Shown here one piece after another: positions 17,250 through 26,824 of a stretch of 64,000 nt of DNA. The stretch comes from Pseudomonas putida. Its GTDB lineage: Bacteria > Pseudomonadota > Gammaproteobacteria > Pseudomonadales > Pseudomonadaceae. The first letter of the stretch is position 1. The number at the start of each line of letters is the position of its first letter. The stretch covers positions 124,001 to 188,000 of the forward strand of contig NZ_JANHLE010000002.1 of assembly GCF_028682475.1 (NCBI RefSeq), given 5' to 3'. Below the pieces are notes generated by a model that was not told the DNA's origin, made no database searches, and saw only the letters and a list, made by a program, of their open reading frames with translations. Position numbers and translations under genes: made by a program.

Positions 17250-18434
17250 CTAGTGCTTGTTGCCGATCAGGCTGTCGACCGCGGGCACCCGGGTATCGCT
17301 TTCCATTTGCGTGTCATGTTCCAGCTGGTGGCTGAAGCTTTCCAGCGAGCTGCCGGTCGCTTGTGAATCGCTGGCAAACACCGGCGGGCTGAGCAGGTAG
17401 GCGGTCAGCAGGCGACTGAGTGCTGCCAGGCTGTCGATGTGGGTGCGCTCATAACCGTGGGTGGCATCGCAACCAAAGGCCAGCAGCGCTGTGCGAATGT
17501 CGTGACCGGCGGTGATCGCCGAGTGGGCATCGCTGAAGTAGTAGCGAAACAGGTCACGGCGTGCGGGCAGGTCATGTTCGCGCGCCAGTTTCAGCAAGTG
17601 GCGTGACAGGTGATAGTCATAGGGCCCGGCCGAGTCCTGCATGGCCACGCTGACCGCATGCTCGCTGGAGTGCTGACCGGGGGCGACCGGGGCGATGTCG
17701 ATACCGACGAACTCACTGACATCCCAGGGCAGCGCCGCGGCAGCACCGGAGCCGGTCTCTTCGGTGATGGTGAACAGCGGATGGCAGTCGATCAACGGCT
17801 GTGCGCCGCTGTCGACCACGGCCTTGAGCGAGGCCAGCAGCGCCGCAACGCCCGCCTTGTCATCCAGGTGACGGGCGCTGATATGGCCGCTTTCGGTGAA
17901 TTCCGGCAGCGGATCGAAGGCGACAAAGTCTCCGATATCCACACCCAGGGTCTGGCAGTCGGCGCGGGTGGCGCAGTAAGCATCCAGGCGCAGTTCGATG
18001 TGTTCCCAACTGACCGGCAACTGGTCGATGGCGGTGTTGAAGGCATGACCGCTGGCCATCAACGGCAGGACGCTACCGCGCAGCACGCCCGTGTCGGTGA
18101 ACACGCTGACCCGGCTGCCCTCGGCAAAGCGGCTGGACCAGCAGCCCACCGGCGCCAGCGCCAGGCGGCCGTTGTCCTGGAGGGCGCGCACGCTGGCACC
18201 GATGGTGTCCAGGTGTGCGGAAACGGCACGGTCCGGGGAACTCTTGCGGCCCTTGAGGGTAGCGCGGATGGTGCCACGGCGGGTCAGTTCGAAGGGAATG
18301 CCAAGCTCTTCCAGGCGCTCGGCGACATAGCGCACGATGGTATCGGTAAAGCCGGTCGGGCTGGGGATGGCGAGCATCTCCAGCAAGACTTTCTGCAGGT
18401 AGTTGAGGTCAGGTTGCGGGAGTGGTGCAGACAT
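17250..18434 (-). CDS. Osmoprotectant NAGGN-system M42 family peptidase
   Basis: A 394-residue protein of the M42 dinuclear-zinc aminopeptidase family, read from ATG 18434. Metal and catalytic motifs are visible: SAHLDTIGASV, HLDDKAG, TITEETGSG, GIDIAP and the C-terminal GCDATHGYER. It is the third gene of the asnO-ngg cluster, 14 bases after ngg. In pseudomonads the cluster makes the dipeptide osmolyte N-acetylglutaminylglutamine amide (NAGGN). A peptidase at this position could trim or recycle the dipeptide, but its exact step is not established. The C-terminal about 40 residues (SDSQATGSSLESFSHQLE...) extend past the usual catalytic domain. Confidence 0.9.
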   Translation of the reverse strand: MSAPLPQPDLNYLQKVLLEMLAIPSPTGFTDTIVRYVAERLEELGIPFELTRRGTIRATLKGRKSSPDRAVSAHLDTIGASVRALQDNGRLALAPVGCWSSRFAEGSRVSVFTDTGVLRGSVLPLMASGHAFNTAIDQLPVSWEHIELRLDAYCATRADCQTLGVDIGDFVAFDPLPEFTESGHISARHLDDKAGVAALLASLKAVVDSGAQPLIDCHPLFTITEETGSGAAAALPWDVSEFVGIDIAPVAPGQHSSEHAVSVAMQDSAGPYDYHLSRHLLKLAREHDLPARRDLFRYYFSDAHSAITAGHDIRTALLAFGCDATHGYERTHIDSLAALSRLLTAYLLSPPVFASDSQATGSSLESFSHQLEHDTQMESDTRVPAVDSLIGNKH

Positions 18435-18448
18435 GCGGCCTCCTGTGC

Positions 18449-20194
18449 TCAAAGCGTCGAGCGGCTGTGGGGAAACAGCAGGTCGACGAAGCGTTCGGCA
18501 GTGGGTTGCGGTTCGTGGTTGGCCAGCCCGACGCGTTCGTTGGCTTCGATGAACACGTGCTCGGGTTGATCGGCGGAGCGGACCATCAGGTCGAGGCCGA
18601 CCACCGGGATATCCAGGGCGCGGGCCGCGCGGATCGCTGCCTCGGCCAGCACCGGGTGCAAACGCTCGGTGACATCTTCCAGGCAGCCGCCGGTGTGCAG
18701 GTTGGCGGTGCGGCGCACCACCAGGGGCTGACCGGCCGGCAGCACGGTGTCGTAGTCGACGCCCGCGGCGTGCAGGGTGCGTTGGGTTTCTGCATCCAGG
18801 GGAATGCGGCTTTCGCCAGCGGTGGCGGCCTGGCGTCGGCGGCTTTGTGCTTCGATCAGGCAGCCGACGGCATGCTGGCCGTCGCCGATAATCTGTGCCG
18901 GATGGCGAATGGCGGCCGCCACCACTTCAAAGCCAATCACCACGATGCGCAGGTCCAGGCCCTCGTGGAAACTCTCCAGCAATACCCGGCTATCGAAGCG
19001 CCGGGCGTTTTCTATGGCCTGGTTGATCGCGTCCAGTCTGGTCAGGTTTACCGCCACGCCCTGGCCTTGTTCGCCGTCCAGCGGCTTGACCACTACTGCA
19101 CCGTGGTCCTCGAGAAAGGCCAGGTTGTCATCGGCATTGCCGGCCAGTTGTTGTGCCGGCAATTGCAGGCCAGCGTCCTTCAGCACCTTGTGGGTCAGGC
19201 TCTTGTCCTGGCACAGGGTCATGCTCACGGCGCTGGCAAGGTCACTCAACGATTCGCGGCAGCGCACCCGCCGACCACCGAGGCTGAGGGTGAACAGGCC
19301 GGCATCGGCGTCATCGACCTGCACGTCGATACCGCGCCGGTAGGCTTCTTCGACGATGATCCGGGCATAGGGGTTAAGCCCGGTCTCGGGGCTCGGGCCG
19401 AGGAACAGCGGCTGGTTGATGGCGTTTTTGCGCTTGATCGCGAAGGTCGGCAGGGTGCGAAAACCCAGCTTGGCATAGAGCCGCTTGGCCTGGCGGTTGT
19501 CGTGCAGCACCGAGAGGTCGAGGCAGCTCAGGCCGCGGCTCATGAAATGCTCGATCAGGTGACGCACCAGCACCTCGCCGACACCGGGTCGGGTGCACTG
19601 CGGGTCCACCGCCAGGCACCAGAGGCTGCTGCCATGCTCAGGGTCGGTGAAGGCTTTGAGATGATTGAGGCCCATGACGCTGCCGATCACCGCGCCACTG
19701 TCTTCATCTTCGGCTAGCCAGAACACCGGGCCACCGAGGTGACGCGGGGTCAATAATGCCGGGTCGATGGCGAGCATGCCGCGGGCCAGGTACAAGGCAT
19801 TGATGGCCTGCCAGTCGCTGTCGCTCTGCGCACGGCGGATACGAAAGCCGCGAAACACGCGCTGCGCCGGGCGGTAGTCGGTGAACCACAGGCGCAAGGT
19901 GTCGGAGGGATCGAGAAACAGCTGTTGCGGCGCCTGGGCCAGTACCTGCTGGGGGGCGGCGACGTACAAGGCGATATCGCGCTCGCCGGGGTTCTCGTCT
20001 TGCAAGGCATTGGCCAGGCTGGCCGGATCCGGGTAGGTGTGGCCGATCAGCAGGCGCCCCCAGCCACAGTGCAATGCGCGCGGCTGGTCGTGGGGCTCGC
20101 TGCCATCGCCGGCCAGTTGCGCCTGCAAGCGCGCATAGGACGGCATCTGGCCGCGCAGCAGGCGCTGGCCATAAGGGGAGGGGTGGGCTTTCAT
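18449..20194 (-). CDS. ngg: N-acetylglutaminylglutamine synthetase (GNAT/ATP-grasp fusion)
   Basis: A 581-residue two-domain protein. The N-terminal half (about 110-270) contains a GNAT acetyltransferase with the acetyl-CoA loop QCTRPGVGEVLVRHLI. The C-terminal half (about 290-580) is an ATP-grasp ligase similar to cyanophycin synthetase and glutathione synthetase, with DHGAVVVKPLDGEQGQGVAV and VVGLDLMV. This fusion joins an acetyl group, glutamine and glutamine to make N-acetylglutaminylglutamine, the precursor of NAGGN, as shown for the Sinorhizobium and Pseudomonas homologues. It starts three bases after the asnO stop, so asnO, ngg and the M42 peptidase form one tight operon. Confidence 0.93.
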   Translation of the reverse strand: MKAHPSPYGQRLLRGQMPSYARLQAQLAGDGSEPHDQPRALHCGWGRLLIGHTYPDPASLANALQDENPGERDIALYVAAPQQVLAQAPQQLFLDPSDTLRLWFTDYRPAQRVFRGFRIRRAQSDSDWQAINALYLARGMLAIDPALLTPRHLGGPVFWLAEDEDSGAVIGSVMGLNHLKAFTDPEHGSSLWCLAVDPQCTRPGVGEVLVRHLIEHFMSRGLSCLDLSVLHDNRQAKRLYAKLGFRTLPTFAIKRKNAINQPLFLGPSPETGLNPYARIIVEEAYRRGIDVQVDDADAGLFTLSLGGRRVRCRESLSDLASAVSMTLCQDKSLTHKVLKDAGLQLPAQQLAGNADDNLAFLEDHGAVVVKPLDGEQGQGVAVNLTRLDAINQAIENARRFDSRVLLESFHEGLDLRIVVIGFEVVAAAIRHPAQIIGDGQHAVGCLIEAQSRRRQAATAGESRIPLDAETQRTLHAAGVDYDTVLPAGQPLVVRRTANLHTGGCLEDVTERLHPVLAEAAIRAARALDIPVVGLDLMVRSADQPEHVFIEANERVGLANHEPQPTAERFVDLLFPHSRSTL

Positions 20195-20197
20195 CGG

Positions 20198-21985
20198 TCA
20201 GATTCCTTGTTCGCTGAGCCACAGGTTCAAGGCTGCCAGTTGCCAGAGCTTCGAGCCTCGCAGCGGCGTCAGCTGGCCATGCGGATCGCTGAGCAGGCGG
20301 TCAAGGGCGGCCGGTTCGAACAGGCCGCGGTCCTGGCTCGGGTCCAGCAGCAGCTCACGCACCCAGTCCAGGGTGGCGCCTTGCAGGTGCTTGAGGCCGG
20401 GGACCGGGAAGTAGCCTTTCTTGCGGTCGATGACCTCACTGGGAATCACCAGGCGCGCCGCTTCCTTGAGCACCTGCTTGCCGCCGTCGGGTAGCTTGAA
20501 GCGCGCGGGAATGCGGGCCGACAGTTCCACCAGGCGGTAGTCGAGAAACGGCGTTCGCGCTTCCAGGCCCCAGGCCATGGTCATGTTGTCGACCCGTTTG
20601 ACCGGGTCATCGACCAGCATCACCGTACTGTCCAGGCGCAGGGCCTTGTCCACCGCAGCACTGGCGCCGGGTTGGGCGAAATGTTGGCGGACAAAGTCAC
20701 CAGCGGCATCGTGACCGAGGCGCCATGGCTGCTGCACCGTGGCGGCGTAGTCGTCGAAGCTGCGGTCGAAGAAGGCGTTGCGGTAAGCGCTATAAGGCTG
20801 TTGAGCACCGTCGACCTGCGGGTACCAGTGATAGCCGGCGAACAGTTCGTCGGCGCCCTGGCCGCTCTGCACCACCTTGCAGTGTTTGGCCACTTCCCGT
20901 GACAACAGGTAAAAGGCGATGCAGTCGTGACTGACCATCGGCTCGCTCATGGCGTGAAACGCCGCGGGCAGCTGCTCGATGATTTCCCGCTCGTCGATGC
21001 GCAACTGGTGATGGCGGGTGCCGTAGTGGCGGGCGATCAGGTCGGAATACTGGAACTCGTCGCCGCGCTCGCCACCGGCGTCTTCAAAACCGATGGAGAA
21101 GGTCGACAGGTCTTCGACGCCAACTTCGCGCAATAACCCGACCAGCAGGCTGGAATCGACCCCGCCCGACAGCAGCACGCCGACATCCACTGCCGCCCGA
21201 TGGCGAATCGCAACGGCTTCACGGGTACTGGCCAGGACCCGGTCGCGCCAGTCTTCCAGGCTCAACTGCTGCTCGTCGCTGCGCGGGCCATAGTGCAACT
21301 GCCACCAGACCTGCTGTTCAACACGGCCCTGGGCATCGACACGCATCCAGGTGGCCGGTGGCAGTTTTTCGATATTGGCCAGCAGGGTGCGCGGTGCGGG
21401 TACCACCGCATGAAAGTTGAGGTAGTGGTTGAGCGCCACCGGGTCGAGCATCGGATTGATGTCGCCGCCCTGCAACAACGCCGGCAGGCTGGAGGCAAAG
21501 CGCAGGCGCTCGCCGGTGCGCGACAGGTACAGCGGCTTGACCCCGAGACGATCGCGGGCGAGGAACAGCTGCTGTGTGTCACGCTCCCAGATCGCCAGGG
21601 CAAACATGCCGTTCAGGCGCGGCAGCAGCTCGGCGCCCCAGGCGTGATAGCCCTTGAGCAGCACTTCGGTGTCGCCGCCGGAATAGAAGGCGTAGCCCAG
21701 GCTTTCCAGTTCGCTGCGCAGTTCCGGGAAGTTGTAGATGGCGCCATTGAAGGCCAGCGACAGGCCCAACTGATTATCGACCATCGGCTGCGCCGAGCCG
21801 TCGGACAAATCCATGATCTTCAGCCGGCGATGGCCCAGGGCAATCGGGCCCTGGCTATGAAAGCCCCAGGCATCGGGGCCGCGAGGTGCCAGGTGGTGGG
21901 TAATCCGCTCGACCGCGGCGAGGTCCGCCGGGCGTGGTGGGTGGGCAACAGGGGTGAAACGAAACTCTCCAGCTAATCCGCACAT
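20198..21985 (-). CDS. asnO: N-acetylglutaminylglutamine amidotransferase (asparagine synthetase-like)
   Basis: A 595-residue class II amidotransferase. Cys2 (MCGLAGEF) is the glutaminase nucleophile; the PP-loop of the synthetase domain is GVLLSGGVDSSLLVG. Length and order match asparagine synthetase B-type enzymes, and the gene context assigns it to amidation of N-acetylglutaminylglutamine to yield the osmoprotectant NAGGN. It is first in the operon, so its upstream region 21986-22088 should carry the osmotically controlled promoter. An inverted repeat lies there at 22016-22033. Confidence 0.93.
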   Translation of the reverse strand: MCGLAGEFRFTPVAHPPRPADLAAVERITHHLAPRGPDAWGFHSQGPIALGHRRLKIMDLSDGSAQPMVDNQLGLSLAFNGAIYNFPELRSELESLGYAFYSGGDTEVLLKGYHAWGAELLPRLNGMFALAIWERDTQQLFLARDRLGVKPLYLSRTGERLRFASSLPALLQGGDINPMLDPVALNHYLNFHAVVPAPRTLLANIEKLPPATWMRVDAQGRVEQQVWWQLHYGPRSDEQQLSLEDWRDRVLASTREAVAIRHRAAVDVGVLLSGGVDSSLLVGLLREVGVEDLSTFSIGFEDAGGERGDEFQYSDLIARHYGTRHHQLRIDEREIIEQLPAAFHAMSEPMVSHDCIAFYLLSREVAKHCKVVQSGQGADELFAGYHWYPQVDGAQQPYSAYRNAFFDRSFDDYAATVQQPWRLGHDAAGDFVRQHFAQPGASAAVDKALRLDSTVMLVDDPVKRVDNMTMAWGLEARTPFLDYRLVELSARIPARFKLPDGGKQVLKEAARLVIPSEVIDRKKGYFPVPGLKHLQGATLDWVRELLLDPSQDRGLFEPAALDRLLSDPHGQLTPLRGSKLWQLAALNLWLSEQGI

Positions 21986-22015
21986 AAGTCCTTACCGGTT
22001 TTGCCGTTGGGGAAG

Positions 22016-22033
22016 GTGCCCGAACCCGGGCAC
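22016..22033. promoter_or_regulatory. Inverted repeat in the asnO leader
   Basis: GTGCCCG-AACC-CGGGCAC, a 7-bp perfect inverted repeat located 31-48 bases upstream of the asnO start. It could be a regulator site or an mRNA leader hairpin. It lacks a T-tract, so it is not an ordinary terminator. Confidence 0.4.
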
Positions 22034-22088
22034 ATTGAAACTGACCGGTGCGGATAGCGAGAGTTTTAGATCGATCGGTTATAAGCGC

Positions 22089-24080
22089 TCAGCCTTGCTT
22101 GCCCTTGCCGCGAATCAGTTCGCGCAGCATGAAGCGATTCGGATGACAGGCTTCGGCGACACTGCGCGGCACCGGCAGCGGTGCGTTGTCGACCCAGGCG
22201 GCGATCAATTCGCCTGACAACGGCGCGGTAATCAGCCCGCGCGAGCCATGACCGCTGTTGACGTACAGGCCTTCAAGCCAGGGGCAGGGCGTGTCGGGCA
22301 CCTGGCGGGCGTCCTTGGCCAGCACCGCATAGTGCTGGTTGAACGCCTGCTGGTCGGCGAGCGGGCCGACGATGGGCAGGTAGTCGGGGCTGGTGCAACG
22401 AAAGGCTGCGCGACCCTCGAGGGTGTGCGGGTCGATCTGGTGGGCGCCGAGACGCTCGGCCAGGTCGCCGGAGATTTCCTCCAGCAAACGCAGGTTGCCG
22501 ATGTGCTCACCGGTGGTCGGGGTCAGGTCGATGCTGTGAAAGTCGAAACTGGCGCCCAGGGTGTGTTCGCCACCCCGCGAAGGCGCGACGTAGCCGTCGG
22601 CGCAGACCACGGTATTCAGTGCCTGGCTTTGCGCGGTAGCGGGCAGGCGGGTGATCTGCCCGCGGATGCGCTTGAGCGGCAGGCTGGCGCAGGGCTCGAA
22701 ACGCTGGATCTCGGCGGCGGTGGCCAGCACCACCAGTGGCGCACTGGCGAGGAACTTTTCGCTTTCCCACGCCTGCCAAAGGCCATCGACCTTGCGCAGT
22801 TGCAGCACCTGATGGTGCGTCAGCAAAGTGATGTTCGGGTGTTGCAGCTGTGCCTGGCACAACGCTGGCGGATGCACCCAGCCCGCTTCCGGGTAGTACA
22901 GACCGCCGCTGGCCAGGCTCACGCCGGCCAGCGCTTGCGCCTGGTCTCGGTCCAGGGGCGTGAGCAGCTGCGGGTTGAAGGCGTTGGCCAGCAATGCCTG
23001 GCGCTGTTCTTCTTTGGTGTCGAAGGCCAGTTGCAAGACGCCGCAACCGTCCCAGTCACGGCCGCGTTGCAGGCTTTCGAGCAGGCGCCGGGTATAGCCG
23101 AAACCGCTGAGGATCAGGCGTGACAAGGCCGTGCCATGGGCGGAAAGCTTGAGGTAGAGCACCCCTTGCGGGTTGCCCGAGGCCTCGGCTGCCGGGGTGG
23201 CATGACGCTCCAGCACACTGACCTGCCAGCCGCGCGCGGCAAGGCTCGCGGCAGTGGCGCAACCGGCCAGGCCAGCGCCGATCACCAACGCCTGGCGCGG
23301 GCCGGGCAGGGCGGCGGGGCGGGCGAACCAGGGCGCAGCCGCGGCCGGTGGATCAAGTGCTTCAGGCCTGCCGCGAAAGACCCCGCGCAATACTTCCCAC
23401 TTTTTGCCGATCCCGGGGATGCGCTTCATCTCGTAGCCCACGGCGATCAGGCCGCGACGCACCCAGCCGGTGCTGGTGAAAGTACCCAAGGTGGCATTGG
23501 CGGCCGACAGGCGACCGATCTGGGTGAACAGTTCCGGGGTCCACATCTGCGGATTCTTCGCCGGGGCGAAGCCGTCGAGGAACCAGGCGTCGACCTCAGC
23601 ATCCAGTTGCGGCAACTGCTCCAGGACATCGCCGATCATCAGGGTCAAGCGCACCCGGCCGCGATCGAAGACAAAACTCTGAAAGCCTTCGTGCACCGCC
23701 ACGTACTGCGCCAGCAACGGCGTGCTGAACGGCGCCAGTTCCGGCCACAGGGCCAGGGCGCGGCTCAGGTCGGCGTGGCTGAGCGGGTACTTTTCGACGC
23801 TGACGAAATGCAGGCGGGCGGCAGGAGCGGCGCACTCGCTGAACAGCTGCCAGGCACAGAAGAAGTTCAGCCCGGTGCCGAAACCGGTTTCACCGATCAC
23901 CAGGCACTGGTCGGGCTGCATCGCGCCGAAGCGCTGGCGCAGGTCGTTCTGGTCGATGAACACATGACGGGTCTCCTCCAGGCTCTGGTCCTTGGAGAAA
24001 TAAATGTCATCGAACTGGCGTGAGTGGGGGCGGCCCTGGTCGTCCCAGTCGATCTGGGCGTAGTGGGTAACTTCGGTCAT
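22089..24080 (-). CDS. mnmC: Bifunctional tRNA mnm5s2U biosynthesis enzyme MnmC
   Basis: A 663-residue fusion. The N-terminal SAM-dependent methyltransferase (about 1-245) has GETGFGTGLNF and the DUF752 motif DAWFLDGFAPAKNP. The C-terminal FAD-dependent oxidoreductase (about 265-650) has the dinucleotide-binding QALVIGAGLAGCATAASLAA and RIRGQITRL. It converts cmnm5s2U34 to nm5s2U and then mnm5s2U in the tRNA wobble position. The protein length matches E. coli MnmC. The gene is divergent from pap with a 95-base intergenic region. Confidence 0.96.
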   Translation of the reverse strand: MTEVTHYAQIDWDDQGRPHSRQFDDIYFSKDQSLEETRHVFIDQNDLRQRFGAMQPDQCLVIGETGFGTGLNFFCAWQLFSECAAPAARLHFVSVEKYPLSHADLSRALALWPELAPFSTPLLAQYVAVHEGFQSFVFDRGRVRLTLMIGDVLEQLPQLDAEVDAWFLDGFAPAKNPQMWTPELFTQIGRLSAANATLGTFTSTGWVRRGLIAVGYEMKRIPGIGKKWEVLRGVFRGRPEALDPPAAAAPWFARPAALPGPRQALVIGAGLAGCATAASLAARGWQVSVLERHATPAAEASGNPQGVLYLKLSAHGTALSRLILSGFGYTRRLLESLQRGRDWDGCGVLQLAFDTKEEQRQALLANAFNPQLLTPLDRDQAQALAGVSLASGGLYYPEAGWVHPPALCQAQLQHPNITLLTHHQVLQLRKVDGLWQAWESEKFLASAPLVVLATAAEIQRFEPCASLPLKRIRGQITRLPATAQSQALNTVVCADGYVAPSRGGEHTLGASFDFHSIDLTPTTGEHIGNLRLLEEISGDLAERLGAHQIDPHTLEGRAAFRCTSPDYLPIVGPLADQQAFNQHYAVLAKDARQVPDTPCPWLEGLYVNSGHGSRGLITAPLSGELIAAWVDNAPLPVPRSVAEACHPNRFMLRELIRGKGKQG

Positions 24081-24175
24081 GGTCGGCTCAGGCAGGTCTA
24101 GAGCGGCATTTTAGCTTACCCGGACAAAGTCTACCCGGATCCGCTAGTCTTGCTTATCCATGTAGGGAGCCTGGT

Positions 24176-25669
24176 ATGTTCGAATCCGCTGAAATTGGTC
24201 ACGCCATCGATAAAGAAACCTATGACGCTGAAGTGCCGGCGCTACGTGAGGCCTTGCTCGAGGCGCAGTTCGAACTCAAGCAGCAGGCGCGTTTCCCGGT
24301 GATTGTGCTGATCAACGGCATTGAAGGTGCCGGCAAGGGCGAGACGGTAAAGCTGCTCAACGAGTGGATGGACCCGCGCCTGATCGAAGTGCGCACCTTC
24401 GACCAGCAGACCGACGAAGAGCTTGCCCGGCCGCCGGCCTGGCGCTACTGGCGCGCATTGCCGGCCAAAGGGCGGATCGGCGTGTTTTTCGGCAACTGGT
24501 ACAGCCAGATGTTGCAGGGCCGGGTCCATGGTTTGTTCAAGGACGCCGTGCTCGACCAGGCCATTCGCGGCGCCGAGCGCCTGGAAGAAATGCTCTGTGA
24601 TGAAGGCGCACTGATTTTCAAATTCTGGTTTCACCTGTCCAAGAAACAGATGAAAGCCCGGCTCAAAGCGCTCCAGGACGATCCGTTGCACAGCTGGCGC
24701 ATCAGCCCGCTGGACTGGCAGCAGTCGGAAACTTACGACCGCTTTGTACGCTTCGGCGAACGGGTGCTGCGCCAGACCAGCCGCGACTACGCGCCCTGGC
24801 ATGTGATTGAAGGGGTGGACCCGCATTACCGCAGCCTGGCAGTCGGGCGCATTTTACTTGAGGGGTTGCAGGCGGCGCTCAAAGTCCAGCATGCGCCAGT
24901 GCACCAGGCCAATATTGCGCCACTGGGCCAGAGCATCGATCAGCGCAGCCTGTTGGGCAGCCTGGACATGACCCTGCGCCTGGACAAGAGCGACTACCAG
25001 GAACAGTTGATTACCGAGCAAGCGCGTCTGGCCGGCTTGTTGCGTGACAAACGCATGCGTCGGCATGCGCTGGTGGCGGTGTTCGAAGGCAATGACGCGG
25101 CGGGCAAGGGCGGTGCCATCCGCCGCGTCGCCGCCGCGCTGGACCCGCGTCAATACCGCATCGTGCCGATTGCCGCGCCGACTGAAGAAGAACGTGCGCA
25201 ACCGTATTTGTGGCGGTTCTGGCGGCATGTTCCGGCGCGCGGCAAGTTCACCGTGTTCGACCGCTCCTGGTATGGCCGGGTGCTGGTTGAACGGGTCGAG
25301 GGCTTCTGCAGTCAGGCCGACTGGATGCGCGCCTATGGCGAGATCAACGACTTCGAAGAGCAGCTGACCAGTGCCGGGGTGGTGCTGGTCAAGTTCTGGC
25401 TGTCGATCGATGAGCAGACCCAGCTTGAGCGCTTCAAAGAGCGTGAGCAGATCCCGTTCAAGCGTTTCAAGATCACCGAAGAAGACTGGCGCAATCGCGA
25501 AAAATGGGGGCTGTACGCCGAAGCGGTGGGTGACATGGTCGACCGTACCAGCAGCGAGATCGCGCCCTGGACCCTGGTCGAGGCCAACGACAAGCGTTGG
25601 GCCCGGGTCAAGGTGTTGCGGACCATCAATGATGCGCTGGAGGCGGCGTTCAAGAAGGACAAGAAATGA
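24176..25669 (+). CDS. pap: Polyphosphate:AMP phosphotransferase (class II PPK2)
   Basis: A 497-residue protein with two fused PPK2 domains. Walker A motifs are visible in both: NGIEGAGKGETVK in the first half and EGNDAAGKGGAIRR in the second, with Walker B/lid parts such as VFDRSWYGRVLVERV. Class II PPK2 enzymes phosphorylate AMP to ADP using polyphosphate, and the C-terminal domain is the active one. In the first half the equivalent of FDRSWYGR is changed (FFGNWYSQML), consistent with an inactive domain. A ribosome site GTAGGGAG precedes ATG 24176. A REP pair follows the gene. Confidence 0.93.
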   Translation: MFESAEIGHAIDKETYDAEVPALREALLEAQFELKQQARFPVIVLINGIEGAGKGETVKLLNEWMDPRLIEVRTFDQQTDEELARPPAWRYWRALPAKGRIGVFFGNWYSQMLQGRVHGLFKDAVLDQAIRGAERLEEMLCDEGALIFKFWFHLSKKQMKARLKALQDDPLHSWRISPLDWQQSETYDRFVRFGERVLRQTSRDYAPWHVIEGVDPHYRSLAVGRILLEGLQAALKVQHAPVHQANIAPLGQSIDQRSLLGSLDMTLRLDKSDYQEQLITEQARLAGLLRDKRMRRHALVAVFEGNDAAGKGGAIRRVAAALDPRQYRIVPIAAPTEEERAQPYLWRFWRHVPARGKFTVFDRSWYGRVLVERVEGFCSQADWMRAYGEINDFEEQLTSAGVVLVKFWLSIDEQTQLERFKEREQIPFKRFKITEEDWRNREKWGLYAEAVGDMVDRTSSEIAPWTLVEANDKRWARVKVLRTINDALEAAFKKDKK

Positions 25670-25693
25670 TTTGTCGGGGCCGCTGCTGGCCCT

Positions 25694-25766
25694 ATCGCCG
25701 GCAACGCCGGCTCCCACTGTAGTAAGTGCCAATAGCAGTCATTGTGGGAGCCGGCCTTGCCGGCGA
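25694..25766. repeat. REP inverted pair (BIME-like)
   Basis: Inverted arms at 25694-25717 and 25744-25766, each with the core GCCGGC...GCCGGCTCCCAC or its complement, 26 bases apart. The arms match except at the centre (CAACGCC against CAAGGCC). Same sequence class as the pair at 1003-1074. Confidence 0.82.
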
Positions 25767-25866
25767 AAAGCTGCGCCAAAATCTTTTCCTCAATTGTACC
25801 TGTCAGTCCCCACCACCCAGCCCGTAGAATCCAGCCTCCCCCCACCACAGGGCATTTGAGGCTGGT

Positions 25867-26823
25867 ATGCACATTTCTTCCGGACGCTGGGTCTATGGCC
25901 TTTCTCTTTCGCTGTTGACCGCGTTGCTCTGGGGCATCCTGCCGATCAAACTCAAACAGGTGCTGCAGGTGATGGACCCGATCACCGTGACCTGGTTTCG
26001 CCTGCTGGTCTCCGGTGGCTTGTTGCTGGCCTGGCTGGCGGCGAGCAAGCGTTTGCCGTCATTCAATACCCTCGGGCGCAAGGGCTGGGGCCTGGTGGCA
26101 TTGGCCACCGGCGGTCTGGTCGGCAATTATGTGCTGTACCTGATGGGCCTGAACCTGCTCAGCCCGGGTACAGCGCAACTGGTGGTGCAGTTGGGGCCGG
26201 TATTGCTGCTGGTGGCCAGTGTGTTCCTGTTCAAGGAGCGCTTCAGCCTCGGCCAAGGGGTCGGCCTGGTCATTCTGCTCACGGGCTTCGGCCTGTTTTT
26301 CAATCAGCGCCTGGATGAACTGCTGACCTCGCTGAGCGTCTACACCACCGGTGTGCTGACCATTATCCTGGCCACTACCATCTGGGTTTTTTATGCCCTG
26401 AGCCAGAAGCAATTGCTGACGGTGTGGAATTCGATGCAGGTGATGATGGTGATCTACCTGTGCTGCGCTGCGCTACTGACGCCCTGGGTGCATCCGCTCG
26501 AAGCCCTGCAATTGACCCCGCTGCAAGGCTGGCTGTTGCTCGCCTGCTGCCTCAACACCCTGGTGGCCTATGGCGCCTTTGCCGAAGCCCTGGCCCACTG
26601 GGAAGCCTCCAAGGTCAGCGCCACCCTGGCGGTCACGCCGTTGATTACCTTCGTTGCCGTCGCCCTGGCGGCCTGGTTCTGGCCTGATTACGTGCATGCC
26701 GAACAGATCAACACCCTGGGTTACATCGGTGCGCTGGTGGTGGTGCTGGGTTCGGCGCTGACCGCGCTGGGCCCCTCGATCATGGCCGGCTGGCGAGCCA
26801 GGCGCACACGCCTGGCCCGGTGA
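25867..26823 (+). CDS. DMT-superfamily exporter (EamA family)
   Basis: A 318-residue membrane protein with ten predicted spans in two EamA repeats (about 10-140 and 160-300). Typical starts of both repeats are seen (LLTALLWGILPIKLKQVL; LATTIWVFYALSQKQLL), as is the C-terminal GYIGALVVVLGSALTALGPSI. Members export amino acids, metabolites or drugs; the substrate cannot be predicted. The gene ends one base from the convergent fumC stop. Confidence 0.9.
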   Translation: MHISSGRWVYGLSLSLLTALLWGILPIKLKQVLQVMDPITVTWFRLLVSGGLLLAWLAASKRLPSFNTLGRKGWGLVALATGGLVGNYVLYLMGLNLLSPGTAQLVVQLGPVLLLVASVFLFKERFSLGQGVGLVILLTGFGLFFNQRLDELLTSLSVYTTGVLTIILATTIWVFYALSQKQLLTVWNSMQVMMVIYLCCAALLTPWVHPLEALQLTPLQGWLLLACCLNTLVAYGAFAEALAHWEASKVSATLAVTPLITFVAVALAAWFWPDYVHAEQINTLGYIGALVVVLGSALTALGPSIMAGWRARRTRLAR

Positions 26824-26824
26824 C

